A DNA stretch of 64,000 bases, taken from Membranipora membranacea. Its lineage: Eukaryota; Bryozoa; Gymnolaemata; Cheilostomatida; Membraniporidae. The notes beneath the pieces were generated by a model. It ran no database searches. It was given only the letters and a program-made list of their open reading frames with translations, and had not been told where the DNA came from. The translations under genes and the position numbers were made by a program. The stretch covers positions 36,864,283 through 36,928,282 of the forward strand of contig OU612066.1 of assembly GCA_914767715.1 (NCBI GenBank), written 5' to 3'. This document shows positions 1-10,667 of the stretch, piece by piece (the stretch's first letter is position 1; each line of letters opens with the position of its first letter).

Positions 1-317
1 CTTCAACAATAACAGTTTGCTGCGCTAAACGTGTAACAATAAATGATAGAACGTTTTACAATCAGTGTTGGTACAATTGGCTACAAAATAAGTTAGCCTT
101 CATCAAAATAAAACCAGCCAGACAGACCTAACTTTGAGTTATCAGTATTAAGGTAAATCAGTGAAATTAAACCATACAAATCAAATCATATGGTTTCATA
201 GTTGTAGCCAATTAACAGATCAATTCTATCGTCACATGCAGGTTTGAGGATAAGATTCACATCATGAAGTTAACTACACTAGATCATAGCTTAATAATTG
301 GCTTGCAGGTGACTAAC
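1..317. other. HGS intron, no feature seen
   Basis: The minus-strand donor GTTAGT adjoins position 318, so this stretch is intron leading to the next FYVE exon outside the window. I see no repeat or exon in it. Confidence 0.6.
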
Positions 318-3300
318 CTTTCTGGTGAGTATACCAAACTCAGTACGACATGAAAAGCAGTTGTCTCCATCCTTCCACTCTGGTGGTCCGTCCATCGAGA
401 AATTAGCATCTACCTCCCTCAGAACAGGGAATGATACACCTACAACATTATAATGTATACAAGTAAAAAGGAGCAGCTGTGTGAATCTACAGTTCCGGTG
501 AAGATAAATGACACAGCTGGGAAATTAAAATTTGTATCACCATTTCAATATTATCTATCGAGGCATGGTGTCTACAAAATTACAATCAATACCTAGATTT
601 TTATGTAACAGTGTGAATGAATGTATCTGCACCCAGTTCATTTGGTCAGATGGGCGCCATTTCAAATATATGCTTCACAATTCCAAGTAATTTTTTAGCT
701 CATTGTTTAAGCGGGGTTTTCCCGGTTTCAAGAGACATCAGTATGGCTTAGAAGTAACAGAACCTATTTGCAAAAATCAATTTACTTTGTTTATGACAAT
801 AGTCACAAACAGAGCAGTTATTGATCTTAACACCAGGAAGTCTTAGAGGGCAAGCCCTGAGTTTCCATACAGCATACTGACAGGTTAAACATGATGTGTG
901 CATACTATCCCAGCAAATCCATTTATGGTTTAATGAGGTTGACCTGAGTCAGTGGCAAGATGATAATCACTCAAAAATTCATGTTTTGTAGATATTGATA
1001 TAGAGATGGAGACCTACCCTCATTTTTGAGTGAGTTGTACACCTCACCCACAGCTCTATAATCACTGTTATCTTTGAATGCGTGAGACCAGCATTGGATC
1101 AACTCTAGTATCTTCTCTCTCACACTGTCAAGCTTCAGCTGTGTTAGTAATATACATAAGCATAGAGTGGCTGTGTATGTAATACACAATGGACTTATAC
1201 TGAAACGTAAACCAAGCTGTAGTATCCAAACACTAAGTATCAAGATGTAATAATTGGATCTCGTAAAAGGGTTAAACTATAGAGCTAACTTCCCTTATGA
1301 TTATATTCCCCACTGTCAATTGAGGGGTATGTTTTGGAGCTCTCAAAGCTTGGACCTCATTAATGAGTTTGGACTTAGTTAACTTACAGACACTCGTGTT
1401 TTGCTTGAGGTTCCTGTAAAGGTTTTACATGGAAGGAGCAACTTTAACTATCACAATAAGCTAAAGTATTATTCTAAAGTAGGGACCTGTGTGCCAGCAA
1501 TCTACACAGCAGATAGGCCTAAGAGCCATTTATCAGAGTCAGATCAGTTAGGTTATCTTACCTTAGATTGATTCTTCATGAACTCCATGAATGATGCGTT
1601 GGCCACTTCTGCGTGTATCTTTGGGCCACAATTCTTCACCACTGATTCTAGAATCTGAAATTGAACAGAGAATTCATGCATTCTGGCACTGTTATACTAA
1701 ATGATAGGTCATTTTGATAGCTCTTATTGTCTTAGTCCCGTAACATCTGCCCACATTTATTGCTGCCTTTTTTGTTGAAGAGACAAAGAATTCATTTTTT
1801 ATTACATGAACTAAATGCATAAGCCCATAATTCACATCTGGTATAACTGGCTTTGATTAAATGGTGTGAACAACAAAAACTGAAGGGCAACCTCTCCAGT
1901 AATAATAAGTGAATTTTATCCAGAAAGTAAGTGATCTACATTGGTCGTTGTATTTTCTTCAAACATTCATTAAATAACTGGTCACTTTTGTTTCTTTACC
2001 TGTAGTGCAAACTTAGCAACAGTTGGATTATCCTGAGAAATCTTTTTGGAAATATTGTCCACTGCAAACTTTGGTCTGAAATAAAGATCAACAGTATTAT
2101 CTTGGTAAAAATTGGTAAGTCTGACATTGGCCAGTTTGTATGATGTTTTATCAGTGAGTACGCATATCAATGGAAAATGGATTTTTACTGGAGTTTCTAA
2201 ATGGAGTTTTACAGAGTCATTTAGTAAGTTATGTATTGTAACTTACTTTACTTCAATTCCATTGATTAAGTCACAGATTGCAAGAATTGCATCCCAGTCT
2301 GGCTCCAATAGTATGGCGGCTGTTCCCTTTTCTGTAAATTAGATCGTCATAATCAGACACCCTGGTCACAAGTTGGTGGGCGAATGATGGAATCACAACA
2401 TACTAATCCATTGACAGCGCATCATTTGCCTTAGATTTACTATCCTTGTCAGTTCATCCAACAGCCCTTAGCCTTCCCTAACTAGGTGACCAGTGGTTGT
2501 GGACGAATTATCAGAAAGGTGATTGTCTGACATGTTATTGGATACGGGCCATTCCATGGGGACTGTCCCAATCAGTGTGCTGACCCGACTCAGATCTTTC
2601 TCAAATTTGGCTGTCAGAACAAGCAGGTTGGAATTAGTTGTGAACCAAAATTTGAGACTCCTCGGATAAAATGGGGCTTCGTGGGGGCCCCGCAAAGTTT
2701 GTGTTTTCGTTGTGAAGACAACTCCAAATGACGTTTCTTTGATTTTTTGATTTTTGATTTAATCATAACATAAAAACTTATTGTTTGCCACATTTGATTT
2801 TTGTACCGTGCAAAATTGAACATGTCAGTATGCTTCCCAGAAAGTTTTGAGTTTGTAGGTCAACCAGGGTTCAGGTCAGAGGTCACCTAACATGGTCAGC
2901 CGAGAGGGTTTGTCCGTATATCACTCAATTTCCCCAAACTAAACGGTGCTGTATCTGGGAAATAAAAGATGGTAAAGCAGAGGTAAGTATCAAATATGAT
3001 GGTGAGACATGTTAACTATTTTTTGAAAGAAAAAAAAAACTTCTCGGATCAACGGTATAATCTAAACGGTAAAAATCCAAGATGGCCGCCTCAATGGCAG
3101 CGATTTTCGACCTCATTTTGGCGTCAAATTTATCGATGATAGTATGGAAAATCTTTTAAAAAAAGTATCTCATATATACAATACAGACGTGCTGATTTCA
3201 AATCTGCAATAAAAATTAAGGGTTTTTGAGTCTAAATGTGTTTAATTGAACTTTTAAATATACGAAATTTCCTATAAATGACCGATGATAATTAGGGGTT

Positions 3301-6300
3301 ATTTAAGTTTAAATGTGTGTATTCAACCTTTTAAATGAAGTTTTTTTCTGTTGTTGCAGTAATGAAGCACCATGGATGTTAATTGAAGTATGGTTGATTT
3401 TTTTGTTTGTTCATAAGCTGCAAGTTTCATCTAATCTAAAGCTTTCCTACCTGTTCCTGCGTTTGTTGCTCGAGTCGATACAGTCGATGATTATCTGTCG
3501 ATAGCTCGACATACGCTATCACATTCGCCAGAGGTACCCATAGTTCATCCCGTCTCTCAGGGTATTTTAAAGATGTGGCAGGCCCTTGGGGATGAAGTGA
3601 GTTTACTTTTACATCTTCGTGCTCGTCACTGGTTTCAGTCACAGCACCCACATACCACTGCTCTTCATATGCATAGGCTATGTATACACCTGGTTTGAGC
3701 GAAGAGATGGTTATGCCTGTTGCCTGATGACCTGATGTATTATTGAATTGTCTATAATGTATCTGTAGAGAGGTTGGGCCAGCCGATATTCTTCTGCCCA
3801 CCAGATTGTTCCCTACTCGCAAGAAGCAATGGTGACTTCTCGAACCACCTACTGGTGGTGCGTTGTCAAATCTCCTCTGCTGATCCGGCGTATACTTGGC
3901 AATGTCCTGCTCATCATACCATAGTATATTTATTCCATTAATGTTTTCTTTTGCAAATGTAAATAATTCTTTTGCATTGGTTATGAAGTTTTCGGACATC
4001 CTTTGTAGACTGGCCCTCCTTGCCTGGTATTTGATGACAGCCCCGATACCGTCGCATGCTGACTTCCCATGTGATGTCGCAAAAAAGTGCCAGGTACAGG
4101 GCATGCCAAAATCAGATTCATGGTACATAATGTTTGCAAAAACTTTGAACGATTTGTATTGGGCAGAGCACCCATCTGTGAAGTAGTGTACCATATTAAT
4201 TGTGTGTGGCAATAAAGATTTTAGACGGAGGATCAGGTCTTGGAGCATCGTATATACTGCCATCTGGTCGTGCTTAATAACGTCACTGATGTATGAGAAC
4301 AAAATGTGTAGGACCTGACTCTCATCTTGTGACCTATAATACACAACTATTGGGTGTAATGTCGCTTGGCAATTGTTCCAATGAAATGACTGGCTTGCGT
4401 TTTGGACGATAAAAGAATAGTTTTCTGCGAAGTCCATTTGTATTATAATGTGAGATTTATCTAGTCCAGACTTAAGATCTTTCATGTGTTGAGATTGTTG
4501 TTCTTTTATAAAATGATGAGTGGTTAGATCATCTGCTTTCTCACTAATACTGTCGATAAGATCTCCCATAGTTGTTGAAATGGTGACCACGTTGGACCGA
4601 TCAGTGTTTGTCCACTGCGCAATGCTCACATCGTCCTCCAAATCAATACCCGCAGCTTCTACCTTTTCACCAAGCAGTTGTCTCACTCTTCCTGTCCCAG
4701 GGCATTTGTCACACTTGCGTAGCATGCAATCACGGTTTCTTTCATTGCACACTAACATGGATATTACTTCATGATAGTGTTTCACCAACTTTGTCTAATG
4801 AAGCATGATGTCATCTTGATTGACATAATCAGACCACACAGGCAGCAGGTTTGTGACAATAACACCTATGTGGCAATGAGTCACCTTTGCTCAGTAGTTT
4901 GTCAGCAAACAATGGGGACTCCCCTAACTTTGTTTAATGAAGCATGATGTCATCTTGATTGACATTATCAGACCACACAGGCAGCAGGTTTGTGACAATA
5001 ACACCTATGTGGCAATGAGTCACCATAGCAGTTTCCAATGTGTACAGTCTCTCGACACTTGAAACTGATAGAGCGGTGACAAATTCGAATACATTTCTCA
5101 TTATAGTGATACTGGACTCCAGAACTGTCATGGAGAAATTTTTTTTAATTAAATGGTTACTCTTGATTACTTACCTATTTACTTATAACTATTATGCATC
5201 AATAGTGGTCATGGGTAGCTAAGTTCGGGACTATTGGTCAAGTGACAATGACTCAATACCGATGCGATGTTGTTAAATGTGGCATGTTTTTAAAAGTCCA
5301 ATTAAACACATTTAGACTCAAAAACCCTTAATTTTTATTGCAGATTTGAAATCAGCACGTCTGTATCGTATATATGAGATACTTTTTTTTTTAAATTTTC
5401 CATACTATCATCGATAAATTTGACGCCAAAATGAGGTCGAAAATCGCTGCCGTTGAGGCGGCCATCTTGGATTTTTGCCGTTCAGATTATACCGTTGGTC
5501 CGAGAAGTTTTTTATTTCTTTCAAAAAATAGTTAACATGTCTTACCATCATATTTGATACTTACCTCTGCTTTACCATATTTTATTTCCCAGATACAGCA
5601 CCGTTTAGTTTGGGGAAATTGGCTGATATACAGACGTACCCTCTCGGCTGACCACGATTGGTGACCTCTGACCTGAACCCTGGTTGACCTACAAACTCAA
5701 AACTTTCTGGGAAGCATACTGACATGTTCAATTTTGCACGGTACAAAAATCAAATGTGGCAAACAATAAGTTTTTATGTTATGATTAAATCAAAAATCAA
5801 AAAATCAAAGAAACGTCATTTGGAGTTGTCTTCACAACGAAAACACAAACTTTGCGGGGCCCCCACGAAGCCCCATTTTATCCGAGGAGCCTCAAATTTT
5901 GATTCACAACTAATTCCAACCTGCCTGTTCTGACAGCCAAATTTGAAAAAGATCTGAGTCGGGTCAGCACACTGATTGGGACAGTCCCCATGGAATGGCC
6001 CATACCCATTTTTCAGATACTGGATACAGTTTCATTCGCTTGTGAACAAATGGTTGGCTGTGAATCACAGGAAGAATCGAGATTTTAATTTGTAGGTGGA
6101 TGAAAGGGAGAGAAGTGGAACATACACCACAGTGAGTCCCATTTCCTTAAACAACTTTGTGTGTTGTAAGTGTAGTAAGTAACCAAGCCCAAGGGAAATA
6201 GAGGGTGTGTGTAAGCAAAGGTGTAAGTTAGTTTTATCTCATTCTCCTTGGTGGTGTATTCTTCAATTCAGATCAGTTTTCATTAATCTTCTAGTCCTAA

Positions 6301-6476
6301 TCAAAACTGAGCAAGCAATGATGAATGAATTCTCATTATGAATAATAACAATTAATAATAACTTTTATTTGTACTAACGTAACTCAACTCAAACTGTCAC
6401 TTTTTTTGTGTGAATTCTGAGTGTACTCACCAAGGGCTTTACTGAATCCACTCTTGCCAGATCCATAGCTAGACAT
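318..6476 (-). CDS. HGS: HGS/Hrs (ESCRT-0 subunit), 5' part, six exons
   Basis: Early-endosome ESCRT-0 protein that binds ubiquitinated cargo and PI3P. Exons read right to left: 6431-6476 (start ATG at 6476, MSSYGSGKSGF), 2247-2331, 2000-2075, 1562-1654, 1018-1138, 318-439. Phases agree at every junction and give 181 codons. The VHS domain is recognisable from LLEPDWDAILAICDLI through ESVVKNCG and VREKILELIQCW. It is followed by the linker PEWKDGDNC and the first Cys pair of the FYVE zinc finger (CFSCRTEFGILTRK). The exon with the next FYVE ligands, the UIM and the coiled coil lie beyond the window's left edge. Intron 1 is 4.1 kb because it holds the transposon at 2546-6001. Human HGS aligns residue for residue from memory, so identity is secure. 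Confidence 0.93.
2546..3257 (+). repeat. Left terminal inverted repeat of the 3.46-kb transposon
   Basis: Near-perfect inverted copy of 5290-6001. Both arms translate to the same spurious 69-residue peptide. Just inside the arm, a diverged second copy of its inner end (TAGGGGTTATTTAAG region, about 3290-3340) suggests a small internal duplication. Confidence 0.88.
3436..4788 (-). CDS. Transposase-like protein with DGC-xx-QYK motif (450 aa)
   Basis: Single open frame inside the TIR element, presumably acting on the TIRs in the nucleus. Visible motifs: IQMDFAENYSF (D119), HYFTDGCSAQYKS (D205), and HFFATSHGKSACDGIG (D246), spaced like an RNase-H/DDE catalytic core. The C-terminal third (about 365-440) has YIAYAYEEQWYVGAV and a HPQGPA...WVPLANV block that I recognise from uncharacterised cnidarian and arthropod proteins of this kind. 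Near the N-terminus is a Cys-rich patch (CMLRKCDKCPGTG). The start ATG at 4788 is simply the first in frame. The upstream sequence holds a 97-bp duplication, so an N-terminal part may be lost or encoded by an unseen exon. The family name is not certain. Confidence 0.75.
   Translation of the reverse strand: MVKHYHEVISMLVCNERNRDCMLRKCDKCPGTGRVRQLLGEKVEAAGIDLEDDVSIAQWTNTDRSNVVTISTTMGDLIDSISEKADDLTTHHFIKEQQSQHMKDLKSGLDKSHIIIQMDFAENYSFIVQNASQSFHWNNCQATLHPIVVYYRSQDESQVLHILFSYISDVIKHDQMAVYTMLQDLILRLKSLLPHTINMVHYFTDGCSAQYKSFKVFANIMYHESDFGMPCTWHFFATSHGKSACDGIGAVIKYQARRASLQRMSENFITNAKELFTFAKENINGINILWYDEQDIAKYTPDQQRRFDNAPPVGGSRSHHCFLRVGNNLVGRRISAGPTSLQIHYRQFNNTSGHQATGITISSLKPGVYIAYAYEEQWYVGAVTETSDEHEDVKVNSLHPQGPATSLKYPERRDELWVPLANVIAYVELSTDNHRLYRLEQQTQEQVGKL
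4790..5024. repeat. Pair of about 97-bp direct repeats upstream of the transposase ORF
   Basis: The segment at about 4790-4886 recurs almost unchanged at about 4927-5024 (one or two mismatches), with 40 bp between. It lies just 5' of the transposase start and may be regulatory, or may be a duplication that broke the N-terminal coding part. Confidence 0.85.
5290..6001 (-). repeat. Right terminal inverted repeat of the 3.46-kb transposon
   Basis: Inverted partner of 2546-3257, with a few substitutions and length changes in A/T runs. It ends GGAATGGCCC, directly followed by the ATAC duplication. Confidence 0.88.
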
Positions 6477-7337
6477 ATTTAAGGTGGAGTTGTGATTGTT
6501 TCACTGGTGCTGTGGCAAGTCCTGAAATGTACCATAGGAGGTGTGACTAATCCAAATTCAGAATTGCTCAGAATCTTGTTATAGGAATGACCTTCCTCTG
6601 ACCTCTGACACAACATCCGGATACTATTCAGGTAAATAACAGACTTTTCATTTATGAATATGACTGGAGTCCATAGCACGATATATGTCTATGTATTGTA
6701 AGTATACTAAGCGACCAATCATGTTTCTATGTAAACAACATGGCCCAACATGGCCGCACATGGGAGGTATGTAAAAATGGTGAGTTTTGGTCATGTTTAT
6801 TAGTCATACAAATTTGAATGACTAACCTGGCTGAGCTTGATCACAAGTGCATGACTTGTCGTTCATAAATTGCCACAACTTTCAAGTAACCAATTATATT
6901 GAAGTCACACACACACACATGCTATTAATGAGAAACAACAAGCTACAGCAGCTCAAGAAGAAGGTCCTATTATATCAAAAGAGCTGCCAGCCTTGGTTCT
7001 ATCAGGGAGCAGAATGGATCTATCTTAAAGCTTCTTGTCATTAGTTATTAGCTATTAGAATTAGATGATTTATAAATACTATGTGTTGTCAGCTTCAGTT
7101 GATAGATAGCTGGGGTAGAGGCTATGCACAGTGAGTACTGCACTGCCTATGTTATGGTGGTGAGCTTGGTCCATTGCAGAAATAATCCAGTTCTGTATGG
7201 GTAGTAGCCAGTTTCATGAAAAGATCATAGCGGAGGGTTTGTTGGTGCGGCCCATACTGCATGCATACTAAGACATGTTTTAGGTACTTAGTCCAATCCA
7301 ACACTAGGGTGATGTGAGACGTGAGGCAGGTGCTGTA

Positions 7338-7340
<3 letters not shown>

Positions 7341-7397
<57 letters not shown>
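7341..7397 (+). repeat. (GATT)n microsatellite, about 14 units
   Basis: An uninterrupted tetranucleotide run of 57 bp. Likely length-polymorphic. Confidence 0.97.
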
Positions 7398-7398
<1 letters not shown>

Positions 7399-8585
7399 AT
7401 TATCTTACGTCACAGCACTCAAGAACAATGTGTATTTTATGGGTATAGGCTGTATAACAATGCTGTATTGTATTTAAGAACAATGCTGTCGAGGCCTTGA
7501 GCGCTGCAAGACATGTCCCATACAGCACCTGCCGCATGCTTTACAATACCGTTGCCAGTGATGGTTTTAAGTGCCCATCTTCAGAACAGCATAAGTATTT
7601 GTTATGTCTATTTTTTGAAAAAAAAAAATAAAAGTGAAAGAGTCTAATGTGCCTACATACGTACATAGTCACTGCTTGGTTCTCTCTGAGAATTTACTTT
7701 GGCACTATAACAACAAGGAATTGACAATACCCAGTCATCAGAAAGACAACAATATTAAAACATCTAATGTTACACTCAAATTATTTATATACCCACGGAT
7801 TATCTAGCCAACATATTGACCCTTAGCTTACTGGCATTTGGGTGCAAGAATCAGATTTGGGCTGACAAGTCGGTTACTAATGTTTACTTCACACATCGTG
7901 ACCAGATTATACAGTGTGTTAAAACATCTTATCCTTGTCTATTAGACCTGAGAGGATTTTAGATGGGTATGAAATCATATATCTTGAACTGATTGTATGA
8001 TTATAGATCTTTGTGCATAGGCATGTATAACTTAAAGGTTATCAGAGGTTTCCTAACACCCTTCTTCTACTCAGCATAAATAGGTAGCCATAGCATAAAA
8101 AAAACACATTTAATAACGATGTCCATAAAAATATATTCCATTGGATAGGTATCTGAGCGTCTTTTTATGTGCCAAGAAATTATTTAGGTCATAATAAGAG
8201 CAGTGTTATACAAAGCAGTTTTGACGTTGTGCATATTATTTAGTTTAGTCAACATCCATCGCTGCGGGGCACGTAACCTTGTGTTATACATGATGATTGA
8301 ATCTCACACTAAATAACAACCTCAGGACTATATATATTCTGCCTGAAATTGGGGCATTTCCTATCTATTTCAAGCTGTTTTCTTGTCTTGATACAATACA
8401 AGGATTGGATTGGAAGCAGGTTCAGATTAATTTTGAGGTAGGCCTATGAACTTATCACAACCAGGAACTTTTAACAAGTTTGTATGATATATAAACTCTG
8501 CAATGCATGTTAAAGCAGTGGCTTTTCACTTTTGAAACCTTCGTCTACCTTTAAGAATAACGATGGTTTTATCACAGCGCCCTCC

Positions 8586-8643
8586 ATATGTCAAATAGAA
8601 CTATGATGTTCATGTTGAACATCATATTTCTATCTGACATGTG
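8586..8643. repeat. Short fold-back (MITE-like hairpin)
   Basis: CATATGTCAAATAGAA pairs with TTTCTATCTGACATGTG around the centre TGATGTTCA/TGAACATCA. It is an imperfect palindrome of nearly 60 bp with no coding content. Confidence 0.65.
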
Positions 8644-8974
8644 GAAGATGTTACGAAAAAACCATAGACATTTTTAGGCCAGCCTGTTTAACTGACCAAT
8701 AGTTGCAATACATGGCAGTGATCAGTCATTTATTTTACCGTCTCATCTCACTAGCAGATACATCACTTTCCATATTTTTGTGATTCACCTTGATATATCT
8801 CTAGATCAAGTCTGCTCCGTTTTGACTCCATACCAGTTAGTATAATATTTATCCTTTATTTACTATAGAATGATGCTTTACATTATTACAATGTTGACTC
8901 TGTATCCTTATGTATTATCCGTAGTTTTGACTCCAAAATCCTCTGGTGAATATAGCTGATACCCGTCTGTGATC

Positions 8975-10667
8975 ATGCTTCTTGTTGGACCAACAACCTC
9001 AGGAAAGACACTGTTTTCGAAACAGATTCAGGGTGAGAAAGGGTTATTGTTTTCTGTTATCATACTGAAAGAATATGATGCATTTAGTCTCATCTCCCAT
9101 AATATATTGTGTAATACCTAGCCTGCCCAGGCCATATAATACCCCTTTGACTGATCCAGAAAACTATAGTATAATACCTGTGACACATATAGTTCACTTG
9201 TTTTATGCTTATTTCACAATAATAAAATATTGCTTCTTCCTTTACAGAGCACTTAAATGGAAACTCCATCTCTGAACAGAATGTTCCATCTACAATTCCA
9301 ACCGTGAGTAAGATCAATCTAATATTTAATGAATAGCCACATGGAATGTTTCTTCTGGTAACTAGAAAAAAATTTATACTTGGTCATCCACACAATCTAT
9401 TGACATGAGGTACCATCTTGTGTTATAGGTGGGTACTAACATGACTACGTTACATATCAGCAGGAAAGACTCTGTAGAAATGAGGGAACTTGGAGGCTCT
9501 ATGGCTCCGATATGGAAAAAGTATTACAAAAACTGCAATGCTATTATTGTGAGTATGACTGATATATATTCGGTTTGGAGTGATTTATGGTTGATTGCAA
9601 ACAGTCCAATTTTCTTGCCTTGTAGTATTATAGGTCTAAAGCTACCAATCTGTTTAAAAATAATTGAGATGCATTGCACTTTGACAGCTAATGTGTTTCT
9701 CAAATCCTTTTCAACAAATTTGTTATTAATTGCAGACTTACCATCCTACCTTCATCTGTGAGTTTAAATTACGAAGCTGCATTTGCATCATCTCCTTTGC
9801 CTTGGTTATTAGAGAGGATAACTCACAGACAACAAATGAACACCTGCTATTGTCGTTTAAATATAGAATGGGAAGTAACACATTTATGTGTGTTATTTTA
9901 AGTTTTTAGCAGATAAGAGTAATGCACAGCAGCTCTCAGCGGACTATGTATTGTTACTAGAGATGCTGACGCACACAGAACTCAAATCTGTACCATTTCT
10001 TATACTGTGGAATAAAATGTGAGTAGTCCCAACTTCAGTCTGAGAATTTATACCCAGTATCAACATAATATAGTGATGATATTGTTAATTTTACAAAATT
10101 GAGTCCAAAATGACACCTTGATTAGTTGCTGTCAGGGCGGTCCAAGGGATTTTCGTTCATAAAAATACTTTAGGAAGGATGATGTATTTAGCTACTCATA
10201 TGAAGTTATTTGGTTAATAGGCAATGTCCTTTTGGAAAGCTTGCACAGAAGACATGATCTGAAATACTCTATTGTTGAAATGCTCTATTGTTGAAAAGTT
10301 GGGCTCAAGGTGTATGCTCCTCTCCCTCAGCCCAGCCATTGGTAGGATAATACTAAGAGCACTCTTCTTTGTTCTCACTGTTTCCTGCTGATGCAAAGAC
10401 TATCGTACTGTCCTATATATGGTGATACATAACCGCTAGGTATTTTACTGTGAGAAATTTTCGCGTAGATTAATTTCATCTTCTCATCATTCTTATTTTA
10501 GAGATAGTCCATCATGTATGACAGATGGATATATAACGAATGTGATCGATCTCCCTGCTATAAAACAACACACCTCCCAGGATATCACCTGGTTAGATTG
10601 TAGTGCTGTGACAGGTGAAGGATTTAAAGACATTAAATCCTGGATACAGAGTCACTCTGTATCCTGA
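8975..10667 (+). CDS. ARL16: ARL16, ARF-like small GTPase, complete (six exons)
   Basis: Exons 8975-9032, 9248-9303, 9429-9548, 9736-9757, 9910-10018 and 10502-10667 join in phase to 176 codons plus TGA, close to human ARL16. G1 is GPTTSGKT, directly after the start Met as in human ARL16. Switch I reads PTVGTNMT. The G3 position is RELGGSM instead of the usual DxxGQ, which is the ARL16 hallmark. G4 is NKID across the exon 5/6 junction and G5 is CSAVTGEG. The 22-bp fourth exon is the weak point: it gives TYHPTFI and joins to SDKSNAQQLSA. The FISDKSNAQQLSA part aligns well with the family's FVMD...QLSA segment, leaving a short TYHPT insertion. ARL16 has been linked to cilia and Golgi traffic. 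Confidence 0.92.

Larger units (their letters stand above)
2546..6001 (-). mobile_element. Complete DNA transposon with 712-bp TIRs and 4-bp ATAC target duplication
   Basis: The element starts GGGCCATTCCATGGGGACTG and ends with the reverse complement. ATAC lies immediately outside both ends (2542-2545 and 6002-6005), so the boundaries are well defined. The inverted arms (2546-3257 and 5290-6001) flank one transposase-like ORF on the minus strand. The two arms differ only at scattered positions, which suggests a fairly young insertion. A 4-bp duplication and a GGG terminus would fit the Sola superfamily as I remember it, but I cannot confirm that assignment. It sits in HGS intron 1 with its ORF on the same strand as HGS. 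Confidence 0.88.
6477..8974. promoter_or_regulatory. Shared intergenic region between divergent HGS and ARL16
   Basis: The HGS start codon (6476, minus) and the ARL16 start codon (8975, plus) face away from each other across 2.5 kb without a supportable exon. Both promoters must lie here unless there are distant 5' UTR exons. The region holds a short CA run (about 6907), a TTGA microsatellite and one hairpin. I see no clear TATA box. Confidence 0.45.

Noticed and set aside
2614-2823. 69-residue peptide encoded identically on opposite strands at 2614 and 5724
   Set aside because: It lies in the two inverted terminal repeats, so it is one sequence seen twice and has no known domain.
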